Assembly: GCA_035648415.1 (NCBI GenBank)
Contig: DASRLO010000035.1
Coordinates: forward strand, 5,766-69,765
Reading direction: 5' to 3'
From: DATARH01 sp035648415
GTDB taxonomy: Bacteria > Pseudomonadota > Alphaproteobacteria > ATCC43930 > CGMCC-115725
Length of the DNA stretch: 64,000 nucleotides
In this document: positions 1-8,552 of the stretch, piece by piece
How the letters are laid out: the number at the start of each line of letters is the position of its first letter
Position numbering within the stretch: the stretch's first letter is position 1
Position numbers and translations under genes: made by a program
The notes under the pieces: generated by a model
The model's input: only the letters and a program-made list of their open reading frames with translations
Databases searched by the model: none
What the model was told of the DNA's origin: nothing

Positions 1-79
1 CACGGCCTCCCTCTACAATGGACCGCGCCGCCGCTCGCCTTTGCCGCGAGCCTCGCCGTGTGTCCCGGAGTTCGCCCGA

Positions 80-2839
80 ATGGGAAAACGCATGCTTATC
101 GACGCCGCCCATCCCGAAGAGACGCGGGTGGTGGTCCTCAGCGGCACCCGGCTTGAAGAGTTCGACTTCGAGTCGTCGACCAAAAAACAGGTCAAAGGTA
201 ACATCTACCTCGCCAAGGTCACCCGGGTAGAGCCTTCGCTCCAGGCCGCCTTTGTCGATTACGGCGGCAACCGGCACGGCTTCCTCGCGTTCAGCGAAAT
301 CCATCCAGATTACTACCGGATCCCGGTCAGCGACCGGGCAAGCGACGAACCCGACGCGCCCTCCACCGAGATACCGGTCGATCTGCCCGATAGCGTGAGC
401 GGCAACGCTCCCGCCAACGGTTCGCTCGTCTCGGATGACATTCCCGAGGAAATTCCATGCGAATTTCCCGAATTGGAGGAGGCGGACGAGCCAAACGCAA
501 TCGCCGCCGCGCTGCCGGAGGCGGTTTCGGTGCCGGATGAAGACAACACTCCGCCTGAAGCGGAGGATGAGGTTCCCGCGACTGACGAGCCGACCGCCGG
601 CGCGGCGTCGGGCGAGGTCAACGACGTCGAGATGGCCGCGCCGATCGAGTCGGTGGTGTCGACCGACCGTTTCTTCGAATCGACCGAGCCCGCTCCCACC
701 GAGGAGGTCGAGACGCTCGACGACGAGGAGGCCGAGGAGGCCGACGAGGCCGGCGAACGGCGCCGTCGCTCGCATTCGATGCGCCACTACAAGATCCAGG
801 AGGTGGTGAAGCGGCGCCAGATCATGCTGGTGCAGGTCGCCAAGGAGGAGCGCGGCAACAAGGGCGCCGCGCTGACGACCTATCTGTCGCTGGCCGGCCG
901 CTACTGCGTGCTGATGCCGAACACCGGTCGCGGCGGCGGGGTGTCGCGCAAGATCACCAGCATCAGCGATCGCCGGCGGCTCAAGGAAATCCTCGAAGAC
1001 CTCGGCATTCCCGAGGGCATGGGCGTCATCGTCCGCACCGCCGGCTCGGAGCGCTCCAAGGCCGAGATCAAGCGCGACTACGAGTATTTGATGCGGTTGT
1101 GGAGCGAAATTCGCGACCTGACGCTCAAATCGACCGCGCCGGCGCTGATCTACGAGGAAGGCAACCTCATCAAACGGTCGATCCGCGACCTCTATGCCCG
1201 CGACATCGACGAGGTCGTGGTTGAGGGCGACGAGGGCTACCGCACCGCCAAGACCTTCATGCGCATGCTGATGCCGAGCCACGCCAAGCGCGTGCAGCAT
1301 TACCGCGACCCGCAGATTGGTCTTTTCCATCGCAATCAGGTCGAAAGCCAGATCGACGCGGTGCATTCGCCGGTGGCGCAGCTCCGTTCCGGCGGCTACA
1401 TCGTGATCAACCAGACCGAGGCGCTGGTCTCGATCGACGTAAATTCCGGCCGTGCCACGCGCGAGCGCAATATCGAAGAGACGGCGCTTAAGACCAACCT
1501 CGAAGCGTCCGACGAGATCGCCCGCCAATTGCGCCTGCGCGACCTCGCCGGGCTGATCGTCATCGACTTTATCGACATGGAGGAGTACCGCCACAATTCG
1601 GCGGTGGAGCGGCGGCTCAAGGAAGCGCTTAAGAACGACCGCGCGCGCATCCAGGTCGGCCGGATCAGCGCGTTCGGCCTGATGGAAATGTCGCGCCAAC
1701 GGATGCGCCCGTCGCTCGCCGAGGCCTCGACGCAGCCGTGTCCGCATTGCGGCGGCGCGGGCTTTATTCGCTCGACGGAATCGACCGCGCTGCATGTCTT
1801 GCGGGCGATCGAGGAGGAAGGCGCGCGCGGCCGCTCCGCCGAAATCTGCGTCTACGTACCGACCGGCGTCGCGCTCTACATCCTCAACCAGAAGCGCGAA
1901 TCGCTGGCGCAGATCGAGGCGCGCTACGGTCTTCGCGTCACGCTCGGCCGCGACGATACGCTGATTCCGCCCAATTTCCGGCTCGAGCGGCTGCGCGCCT
2001 ATGCCGCCGGCGAGGCGCCGGCGCCGCGGCTGGTGACGCCGCCGCCGATCGAAGACATCGAGGAGGACGACGACCAGGACGAGGACGTCGCCGACGCGCT
2101 GAACGAGGCAGCGGAGAGCGACGAGCCGCGTTCGCAAGAACGTGGCGGCGACGACGACGAGGAGCGCGGTCCGCGCCGACCGCGGCGGCGCCGCCGCGGT
2201 CGGCGCGGCGAGGAACGCCGCGAGCCTCGTCAGACCGATCGGGCCGCACCTGCCGCGGCCGAAGAGGGCGAACCGCCAAAAGCGGCTGCCGAAGCGCCGG
2301 AACGCGAGGGCGATGCCGAACGCCGGCGGCGCCGCCGCGGTCGTCGCGGCGGACGTTGGCGCAACCGCGAGAACGGCGTCGGCGAGGGCGGGCCGGAATC
2401 GCCCGGCGAGGTCGGCGAGGAAGCTGTCGCCGAATTGGTCGAGGCGGCGATCGAGAGCGGCGAAATTCCGCCGGTAGAAGCCGGGTACGAGGAACCTGTG
2501 GCGGAGATGGCGGCTGAAGCCGTTGCCTACATCCCGCCCGCCGCAGCCGGGTATGCAGAGTCGGCGCCGGCCAGAATTGAGACTAAGGCCGACGCCGCCG
2601 AGGAGCTGGTCGAGGCGGCGATCGAAAGCGCCGAGATCCCGCCGGTGGAGGAATTGGCCGCCAAGCCGGAGCGCGTCCTTGAGACGGCGAGCGCGGGCAA
2701 CGCGCCCAATGCCGAGCCCGAGCCGGCATTGCAGGGAGGGCATGGGACGCATCAGGCCCCGGAAGGCGTCGACGTTCATGCCGTGACCGAGAAGCCGGAA
2801 GCGCCGCGCCGCGGCTGGTGGAACCGGCTGATCCAGTGA
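80..2839 (+). CDS. rne: Ribonuclease E
   Basis: Endoribonuclease of mRNA decay and rRNA/tRNA processing, scaffold of the degradosome, 919 aa. The start is the ATG opening MGKRMLIDAAHPEETRV, the usual alphaproteobacterial N-terminus; a further upstream frame adds 13 atypical residues. The S1 region is split by a very acidic insert (about residues 84-230), after which conserved sequence resumes at HYKIQEVVKRRQ. The metal-binding Asp regions are seen in SIDVNSG (about 452) and IDFIDMEEYR (about 495), and the Zn-link as CPHCGG (about 554). The C-terminal third is disordered, with Arg-rich blocks (RRPRRRRRGRR) that probably bind RNA, and Glu/Ala-rich repeats. Domain order and length fit the family. 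The two proteases downstream follow closely on the same strand. Confidence 0.97.
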   Translation: MGKRMLIDAAHPEETRVVVLSGTRLEEFDFESSTKKQVKGNIYLAKVTRVEPSLQAAFVDYGGNRHGFLAFSEIHPDYYRIPVSDRASDEPDAPSTEIPVDLPDSVSGNAPANGSLVSDDIPEEIPCEFPELEEADEPNAIAAALPEAVSVPDEDNTPPEAEDEVPATDEPTAGAASGEVNDVEMAAPIESVVSTDRFFESTEPAPTEEVETLDDEEAEEADEAGERRRRSHSMRHYKIQEVVKRRQIMLVQVAKEERGNKGAALTTYLSLAGRYCVLMPNTGRGGGVSRKITSISDRRRLKEILEDLGIPEGMGVIVRTAGSERSKAEIKRDYEYLMRLWSEIRDLTLKSTAPALIYEEGNLIKRSIRDLYARDIDEVVVEGDEGYRTAKTFMRMLMPSHAKRVQHYRDPQIGLFHRNQVESQIDAVHSPVAQLRSGGYIVINQTEALVSIDVNSGRATRERNIEETALKTNLEASDEIARQLRLRDLAGLIVIDFIDMEEYRHNSAVERRLKEALKNDRARIQVGRISAFGLMEMSRQRMRPSLAEASTQPCPHCGGAGFIRSTESTALHVLRAIEEEGARGRSAEICVYVPTGVALYILNQKRESLAQIEARYGLRVTLGRDDTLIPPNFRLERLRAYAAGEAPAPRLVTPPPIEDIEEDDDQDEDVADALNEAAESDEPRSQERGGDDDEERGPRRPRRRRRGRRGEERREPRQTDRAAPAAAEEGEPPKAAAEAPEREGDAERRRRRRGRRGGRWRNRENGVGEGGPESPGEVGEEAVAELVEAAIESGEIPPVEAGYEEPVAEMAAEAVAYIPPAAAGYAESAPARIETKADAAEELVEAAIESAEIPPVEELAAKPERVLETASAGNAPNAEPEPALQGGHGTHQAPEGVDVHAVTEKPEAPRRGWWNRLIQ

Positions 2840-2852
2840 GCCGGCCGATACA

Positions 2853-4226
2853 GTGAAACAGGGGCCGGACGGACGAAGCCCGCTCAGTTTCCGCTTTCGA
2901 CGCGCCGCGATGATCCTGCTCATCATTGCGTCGCTGTGGCCGGGTCCGGCGCGGTGCGACGTGAGCGGCCGCGGCGACGAGATCCTGCGCGACAGCGAGA
3001 TCGAGAACGACATCCGCACGCTGGCGACGCCGATCTGGCGCGTCGCCGGGCTCGAACCGAGCACGATGGGCATCTACATCGTCAGCGATCCCCAGCTCAA
3101 TTCGTTCGTCGCCGGCGGGCAGGCGATCTTTCTCAATAGCGGACTCATCCTGCGCGCGCAAACCCCGAACATGCTGATCGGCGTGATCGCGCACGAGACC
3201 GGCCATATCGTCGGCGGCCATGTGCTGCGCTCGCTGGAGGCGCTGAAAAACGCCAGCATCGAAACGATCATCGCCACCGTCGTGGCGATCGGCGCGTCGG
3301 TCGTCGGCGGCAACTCGGCGGCGATGATCGCCGCGGCCGGCGTCGGCCAGCGCGCCTTTATGCAGTTCTCGGTCGCACAGGAGGCGACCGCCGATCATGC
3401 CGCGCTTAATTTCCTCGACCGCAGCGGGCAATCGGCGCGCGGGCTGCTCAAATTCTTCGAGATTCTGCAGGCCGACGAGCCGCTGACCGGCGAGCCGACC
3501 GATCCCTGGGCGCGCACTCACCCGCTGACCGCCGAGCGCATCGATTATGTGCGCCACCACGTCGATACCGCGCGCTCGTCGAACGCGCCCGATCCGCCGG
3601 GTTTCGCCGATCTGCTGAAGGTGATCCAGGTCAAGCTGCACGCGTTCATCGACGACCCGTCGGTGACGTTGCGCGCCTATCCGGTGAGCGACCATTCGGT
3701 TATCGCCCGCTATGCCCGGGCCATCGCGCTTTACCGCATCCCGCGACTCGACGCGGCGCTGGCCGAAGTCGACGGGTTGATCCGCGACTTTCCATCCAAC
3801 CCCTATTACCAAGAGCTGAAAGGTCAGATGCTGTTCGAGAACGGCCGCGTTCGCGACGCCATCGGCCCTTACGAGCAGGCGGTGAAGCTGGCGCCGCAGG
3901 CGGCGTTGATCCGCATCGCACTGTCGCAGGTCTATATCGAGAGCGGCGACGCGGCGCTCGACAAGCGGGCGATCGCCTACCTCAACGACGCCGCGCGCGA
4001 AGAGGGTCGCGAAGGCACGGTGTGGCGCCTTCTGGCGACCGCCTACGGCCGCGACAACCAGCTCGGCATGGCGGCTCTGTCGCTCGCCGAGGAGGCGCTC
4101 GCCGACAGCAAGAAGAAGGACGCGCAGCAACAGGCGCAGCGCGCGAAGCAGAATTTGCCGCGCAACACGGTGGCCTATCAGCGCGCCGAGGAAATCCAGC
4201 GCGAGGCCGAACACCTCGACGACTGA
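2853..4226 (+). CDS. M48 family metalloprotease with TPR repeats (BepA-like)
   Basis: Predicted periplasmic zinc metalloprotease, 457 aa. The zinc motif HETGH is at about residue 113 in VIAHETGHIVGGH, and the third ligand is probably the Glu in AQEATADHAALN. The C-terminal part (about 280-430) has tetratricopeptide-like helices (YQELKGQMLFENGRVRDAI). This layout matches BepA/YfgC, which checks outer-membrane protein assembly in E. coli. The GTG start gives a long n-region followed by a hydrophobic stretch (MILLIIASLWPG) and an apparent cleavage site at ARC-DVSG. An ATG at 2910 is an alternative start that leaves a shorter signal. It lies 13 nt after rne and 33 nt before the DsbA-like gene, so the three could be co-transcribed. 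Confidence 0.9.
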   Translation: MKQGPDGRSPLSFRFRRAAMILLIIASLWPGPARCDVSGRGDEILRDSEIENDIRTLATPIWRVAGLEPSTMGIYIVSDPQLNSFVAGGQAIFLNSGLILRAQTPNMLIGVIAHETGHIVGGHVLRSLEALKNASIETIIATVVAIGASVVGGNSAAMIAAAGVGQRAFMQFSVAQEATADHAALNFLDRSGQSARGLLKFFEILQADEPLTGEPTDPWARTHPLTAERIDYVRHHVDTARSSNAPDPPGFADLLKVIQVKLHAFIDDPSVTLRAYPVSDHSVIARYARAIALYRIPRLDAALAEVDGLIRDFPSNPYYQELKGQMLFENGRVRDAIGPYEQAVKLAPQAALIRIALSQVYIESGDAALDKRAIAYLNDAAREEGREGTVWRLLATAYGRDNQLGMAALSLAEEALADSKKKDAQQQAQRAKQNLPRNTVAYQRAEEIQREAEHLDD

Positions 4227-4259
4227 CCGTTTCACACTCCCCTTTAGGAAAGCCTCTCC

Positions 4260-5006
4260 ATGCCCCCACGGTTCCTGTCTTTTGCGTTCCTCGCGCTCGC
4301 CGCTTTTATCGCGGTGTCGTCCATCGCGTCGGCCTCCGACTTTACGCCGGAGCAGCGCAAAGAGATCGAGGCGATCATCGGCGATTACCTGAAGAACCAC
4401 CCCGATGTGCTGATCGACGCGGTCCAGGGCGCCGACGACAAGATGAAAGCCGACGAGAAGGACAAGTCGGCGCAGGCGCTGGCGGAGCACCGCCAAGCGG
4501 TGTTCGACGACCCGCAATCGCCGGTCGCCGGCAATCCGCAGGGCGATGTGACGCTGGTCGAGTTCTTCGACTACCGCTGCCCCTACTGCAAGCAGGTCGA
4601 GCCGTCGCTCGAGAAGATCATCGGCGACGACCATGGACTGCGCTTTGTCTACAAGGAGTTTCCGGTGCTCGGGCCCGAGTCCGAGACCGCGGCGCATGCC
4701 GCCCTGGCGGCCCGCCAGCAGGGCAAGTACGACGCCTTTCATCGCGCGATGATGAACACCCCCGGCCATTTCGACGAAGCGGTGATCTACAAGGTCGCGG
4801 CCTCGGTCGGGCTCGATGTCGACCGGCTGAAACAGGACATGAAATCGCCCGGTGTCGACAAGGAGCTGAAGGCCAATCTCGATCTCGGGACCCAGCTCGA
4901 TCTCAGCGGCACGCCGTCTTTCATCGTCGGGGATACGATCATCCCCGGCGCGATCAGCGGCGACGCGCTGAAACAGCTGATCGCCACCGCCCGCGGCAAG
5001 CCCTGA
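4260..5006 (+). CDS. DsbA family thiol:disulfide oxidoreductase
   Basis: Secreted thioredoxin-fold protein of 248 aa, probably periplasmic. It starts with a signal peptide (MPPRFLSFAFLALAAFIAV, cleaved near ASA-SDF), followed by a helical N-terminal extension with LKNHPDVLIDAV, typical of the Com1/BcfH/ScsC-like branch. The active site is CPYC in FFDYRCPYCK (about residue 107), and the cis-proline loop is SGTPSFIVG near residue 217. Such proteins make or isomerise disulfides in exported proteins. Which of these this one does cannot be read from the sequence. It converges with hslO 14 nt downstream. Confidence 0.93.
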   Translation: MPPRFLSFAFLALAAFIAVSSIASASDFTPEQRKEIEAIIGDYLKNHPDVLIDAVQGADDKMKADEKDKSAQALAEHRQAVFDDPQSPVAGNPQGDVTLVEFFDYRCPYCKQVEPSLEKIIGDDHGLRFVYKEFPVLGPESETAAHAALAARQQGKYDAFHRAMMNTPGHFDEAVIYKVAASVGLDVDRLKQDMKSPGVDKELKANLDLGTQLDLSGTPSFIVGDTIIPGAISGDALKQLIATARGKP

Positions 5007-5020
5007 CCCGGGAGCTCTGT

Positions 5021-5986
5021 TTAGGCGCGCGCCAATCGTTCGAGGTCGGCGGCGTCGAACTCGTATCGCGTGTTGCAGAATTCGCAGGTCACGGTGGTGA
5101 CCGCCTCCTTGCGCATGTCGTCGATCTCGTCGGCCGGAAAAGCGCGCAGGATGCCGGCGATGCGCTCGCGCGAGCAGCGGCAGCGCGCCTCGACGGGGTG
5201 AGTTTCGTAGACCCGCACGCCCTCGTCGTGGAACAGCCGCCACAAGAGGCGCCGCGGCGGCAGGTCGGGCGCCACCAGCTCGTCCGCGGTCGTCGAGCTC
5301 ATCAGCACCATCACCCGGCGCCAGGCGTCCTCGACATCGTCGCCGATCGGCGCATGCCCGCCCTCGGGCGGCACGCGCTGCACCATGAGGCCGCCGGCGC
5401 GCCACGCCTGGCCGTCGCCGGCGCGGCCGACCGCCAGCTTCAGCCCGGCCTGCAATTGCTCCGACTGACGGAAATAATGCTGCGCGCATTCCGCCAGGGT
5501 GTCGCCGACGATATCGACAATCCCCTGGTAGCGCTCGGTATCGTCGCCCTGGTCGACGGTGAAGGCGAGATAGCCCGAGCCGAGCAGGTCGGGCACCGGG
5601 GCGTTGCCGCCGCCGGGGCCGCTGCCGGGCGCGATCTCGCCCAGGCGCTGCGCGTCGTATTGCGCGTAGCCGCGCACCGCGCCGTCGGTCTTGACGTCGG
5701 CGACCAGCAGGCGCACCGGGCCGTCGCCCTTGGTCTGCAAGGTGAAGACGCCGTCGTATTTGAGCGCCCCGGCTAACAGCACCGCGAGGGTGATCGCCTC
5801 GCCGAGCAGCGTCGCCACCGGCGCGGGATAGTCGTGCTGCGCCAGGATGCGATCGACCGTCGGCCCCAGCCGCACCAGCCGGCCGCGCAGCGCAAAGGGA
5901 TCGAGCTGAAAGGGCTGGATGACGTCGTCGGTCCTTGGGCCGGTCGTGGGGTCGGTTCCTGGGTCGGTTCGTAGGTCGCTTGCCAA
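5021..5986 (-). CDS. hslO: Hsp33 redox-regulated chaperone
   Basis: Cytoplasmic holdase activated by oxidation, 321 aa. The N-terminal domain shows GEAITLAVLLAGALKYDG and LQTKGDGPVRLLVADV. The C-terminal zinc site has the CxC...CxxC arrangement (CRCSRERI and CEFCNTRYEF). The only usable start seems to be TTG at 5986, with GGAGA 8 nt upstream. Homologues usually begin MTDD-, and here the matching position reads AGG (5935-5933) instead of ATG. The 17 residues before it come from a degenerate tandem repeat (RTDPGTDPTTGP). The gene probably belonged to an argD-argF-hslO operon now split by the restriction-modification genes. Confidence 0.95.
   Translation of the reverse strand: MASDLRTDPGTDPTTGPRTDDVIQPFQLDPFALRGRLVRLGPTVDRILAQHDYPAPVATLLGEAITLAVLLAGALKYDGVFTLQTKGDGPVRLLVADVKTDGAVRGYAQYDAQRLGEIAPGSGPGGGNAPVPDLLGSGYLAFTVDQGDDTERYQGIVDIVGDTLAECAQHYFRQSEQLQAGLKLAVGRAGDGQAWRAGGLMVQRVPPEGGHAPIGDDVEDAWRRVMVLMSSTTADELVAPDLPPRRLLWRLFHDEGVRVYETHPVEARCRCSRERIAGILRAFPADEIDDMRKEAVTTVTCEFCNTRYEFDAADLERLARA
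5928..5985. repeat. Degenerate GGTCGG tandem repeat at the hslO 5' end
   Basis: About four imperfect copies of a 9-12 nt unit built on ggtcggt/gggtcggttc lie where hslO begins. On the minus strand they encode T/R-D-P/T repeats that form an N-terminal tail on Hsp33 if translation starts at the TTG at 5986. Confidence 0.6.
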
Positions 5987-6061
5987 AACAGGGTCTCCGC
6001 TGAAGGCAGAAGGCGGCCAACAGACCGCTTCGTCCTTATGTAGTCAACCCGCCGCCGCGCG

Positions 6062-6601
6062 TCAGGGCTCGGCAAAATGGTCGTCGAGCCACTCGCGGAA
6101 GCCGATCTCCCGGCGCGGATTGGCCGCCTCCCGGGCCGAGCGCGCGGCGCGCTCCCGGCGCGCCGCCGCGTCGTCGCGCGCCGCGATGATCTTGAGGAAG
6201 CTGTCGGCGACCCGCGCCAGGTCGAACGCCTCGGCCGGGGTTAGCTCGCCGGCAGCGGCGGCGCGGGCGAGCGCGGCCATCGCCTCGGCGAGGTCGGCGG
6301 CGCTCCCGATCGCCGGCAGCGCCAAGCTCACCGCCGGGTCGCGGCGCGGCGCCGAGAGCCGGTCGAGGCACAGCTTCAACGCCAGCGCATTGCCGCCGAG
6401 CGCCAGTTCGACCGCCTTGCGCGCCAGCGCCTCGGCCTCGCCGTCGAGCAGCGCCGCGATCGCCAAACTCGCCCGGTTCCTGCTGCCGAGCGGCCGCCCC
6501 GCCGGATTGCCGGACTGCCCTTTCCTGAACGACCGCCCGCGCGACCGCCCCTTCGGTTTTGCTGTTTTTGCTGATATTTGCAGGGAATCTACAGCAGACA
6601 A
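6062..6601 (-). CDS. DUF5681 domain-containing protein
   Basis: Protein of 179 aa with the DUF5681 signature near the N-terminus (FRKGQSGNPAGRPLGSRN), preceded by a Lys/Arg-rich start. The rest is Ala-rich and helical. The family has no established function and is often found in phage or mobile contexts, where it may act near packaging genes. The start is a TTG at 6601 with a strong Shine-Dalgarno sequence (AAGGAGG) 6 nt upstream. It sits between hslO (75 nt away) and the divergent methylase, so it may have arrived with the restriction-modification genes. No terminase or other phage gene is nearby. Confidence 0.8.
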   Translation of the reverse strand: MSAVDSLQISAKTAKPKGRSRGRSFRKGQSGNPAGRPLGSRNRASLAIAALLDGEAEALARKAVELALGGNALALKLCLDRLSAPRRDPAVSLALPAIGSAADLAEAMAALARAAAAGELTPAEAFDLARVADSFLKIIAARDDAAARRERAARSAREAANPRREIGFREWLDDHFAEP

Positions 6602-6740
6602 CCGCCCCCTCCTTCGTGATCCACGACGCTCAAGAACGCCGAAACCGCAACGTATAACATGTGATTATGGCAATAAGACGGTTTATGTGTGAAAATATTC
6701 ATGTTATGTTCTTGTGTCTCCGTGTTAATCTGCGACGGAA

Positions 6741-8552
6741 ATGATCCTGCCCGTCCAATCGCGCATGCGGCCACCAGACGAGACGCACCAGCGTCAGTGG
6801 AAGCCAGCCACCGATCATATGATCGCGCGGTCGCTGTCGAGTCAGCTTGCGGAAGGCAATCGAGCCGCTTTCGCCCGCGGCTTTACGTACAGCGTCGTTT
6901 CCGCGCTATCTAACGCGAGGGGTGTGTCTCTTCGAACGCCGGACGCGGCAATCGCTCACGCATCGTTATCCGCTGATGCTTCCGCTGCTGCCCTCAACCT
7001 TGGCCGCAACGCGGCCGCGCTCGCCGACGCAGATGCGGCGTATGTCATCGGAACAATCTACGCCGCTGCCTTGCCGGAGGCTCACCGCGGAGCCTACGGC
7101 ATCTTTTATACCCCGCCGGAACTGGTCGAGCGCTTGCTCGTCATGGCGGAAGATGCGGGCGTTCTATGGAGCCGCTGCCGCGCACTGGATCCCTCTTGCG
7201 GAGGCGGCGCCTTTATTATCCCGATGGCGTTACGGATGGCAGCCGAGCTCGATGGCGCCGATCCCGCTTTTATCCTGCAGCAGATTGGCACGCGCTTGCG
7301 GGGCTATGACATCGATGCCTTTGGTGCGTGGCTTGCCCAAGCGCTGCTCGAGATCGCCTTGCATAACCTGGCCGGGCGCGCCGGGCGGCAGGTTCCGGTG
7401 ATTGTAGAAGTACGGGACGCGCTAATTTTGCGAGAGAGTGACGCAGCCAAATATGATTTGGTGATCGGCAATCCTCCCTATGGGCGGATTTCACTAGAGC
7501 CGAATCGAAGAACTGAATTTAGTCGAAGCGTCTATGGTCACGCCAATCTGTATGGTCTTTTCACGGATGCGGCGATCCGGTGGGCAAAGCCGGGTGGAAT
7601 AATTGCATATGTCACTCCAACTTCAATGTTATCCGGTCTCTATTACAAGGCGCTCCGCGAGTTATTAGCTGCGGAGGCCCCACCGCTCGCAATAAATTTT
7701 GTGACGGAACGCGATGGCGTGTTCACTGATGTCCTTCAAGAAACCATGCTGGCGGCATATCGCAAAGGCGGCATGGCGGTGTCCGGTCAGGTCGGTTTCA
7801 TCGACTTCGATGACGAACATTGCGCCCGGCAGAAAAAAGCGGGGCGCTTCGCGCTGCCGCAGCGTGCGGAGAGACCCTGGCTGCTGCCGCGCACTCCTGC
7901 ACAAGCGGTTCTGACGCGGCGGCTTCGTTCAATGCCCTACCGGCTTGCCGATTATGGCTACGGCGTCTCGACCGGTCCTCTGGTCTGGAATCGATATAAA
8001 GGTCAATTGCAGGCCGCGCCGACTGCGGATGGGTTTCCCGTCATATGGGCAGAATCCGTAGCGAGCGATGGCCGATTTGAGTTGCGAAGCGAACGGCGGA
8101 ACCATTCTCCTTGGTTTGCCGCTAAGCGTCCGAAGGATGATTGGTTGATTGTCACGCAGTCATGCGTTCTGCTGCAGCGAACCACGGCGAAAGAGCAGCC
8201 TCGGCGGCTTATCGCGGCGGAGTTGCCTCAAAGCCTGATCCGCCGACATGGAGGGGTTGTGGTCGAAAACCATCTCAATATGGTTCGGCCAATCTGTGCT
8301 GATCCACTTGTGTCTGTGGCTGTCATTGCCGGCCTGCTGAAGACCTCGACGCTTGACGCCGCATTCCGTTGTATCAACGGCTCCGTTGCCGTTTCAGCGT
8401 ATGAATTAGAGCAGTTGCCGCTTCCTGGGCCTGTGGTCATGGCAAAGCTTGCCAAGCTGGTCGCTTCAGGGGCTGCGCGGCAAGAGATCGAGATGCTAAT
8501 TACCGCAGCCTACGACAGAACAGATGCTGCTTCCGCTCTGCGACGTTCCTGA
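6741..8552 (+). CDS. N6-adenine DNA methyltransferase of a PstI/BsuBI-type R-M system
   Basis: Class I S-adenosylmethionine-dependent DNA methylase, 603 aa. Motifs run in gamma order: FYTPP at 122-126, motif I DPSCGGGAF at 150-158 and catalytic motif IV NPPY at 244-247, followed by a long C-terminal target-recognition region. The endonuclease frame overlapping its end belongs to the BsuBI/PstI family, whose studied members act at CTGCAG, so methylation of the adenine in CTGCAG is the simplest guess; specificity is not proven. The ATG at 6741 has a weak ribosome site (GACGGAA), and the first ~25 residues are uncertain, with later ATGs possible. The upstream stretch 6600-6740 is noticeably AT-richer than its surroundings, consistent with horizontal transfer. 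The reading frame looks intact. Confidence 0.9.
   Translation: MILPVQSRMRPPDETHQRQWKPATDHMIARSLSSQLAEGNRAAFARGFTYSVVSALSNARGVSLRTPDAAIAHASLSADASAAALNLGRNAAALADADAAYVIGTIYAAALPEAHRGAYGIFYTPPELVERLLVMAEDAGVLWSRCRALDPSCGGGAFIIPMALRMAAELDGADPAFILQQIGTRLRGYDIDAFGAWLAQALLEIALHNLAGRAGRQVPVIVEVRDALILRESDAAKYDLVIGNPPYGRISLEPNRRTEFSRSVYGHANLYGLFTDAAIRWAKPGGIIAYVTPTSMLSGLYYKALRELLAAEAPPLAINFVTERDGVFTDVLQETMLAAYRKGGMAVSGQVGFIDFDDEHCARQKKAGRFALPQRAERPWLLPRTPAQAVLTRRLRSMPYRLADYGYGVSTGPLVWNRYKGQLQAAPTADGFPVIWAESVASDGRFELRSERRNHSPWFAAKRPKDDWLIVTQSCVLLQRTTAKEQPRRLIAAELPQSLIRRHGGVVVENHLNMVRPICADPLVSVAVIAGLLKTSTLDAAFRCINGSVAVSAYELEQLPLPGPVVMAKLAKLVASGAARQEIEMLITAAYDRTDAASALRRS

Noticed and set aside
2583..6020. 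Very long minus-strand open frame (1145 codons)
   Set aside because: It lies antisense to the M48 and DsbA genes and out of frame with hslO; the product is Arg-rich without domains, a GC-rich shadow frame.
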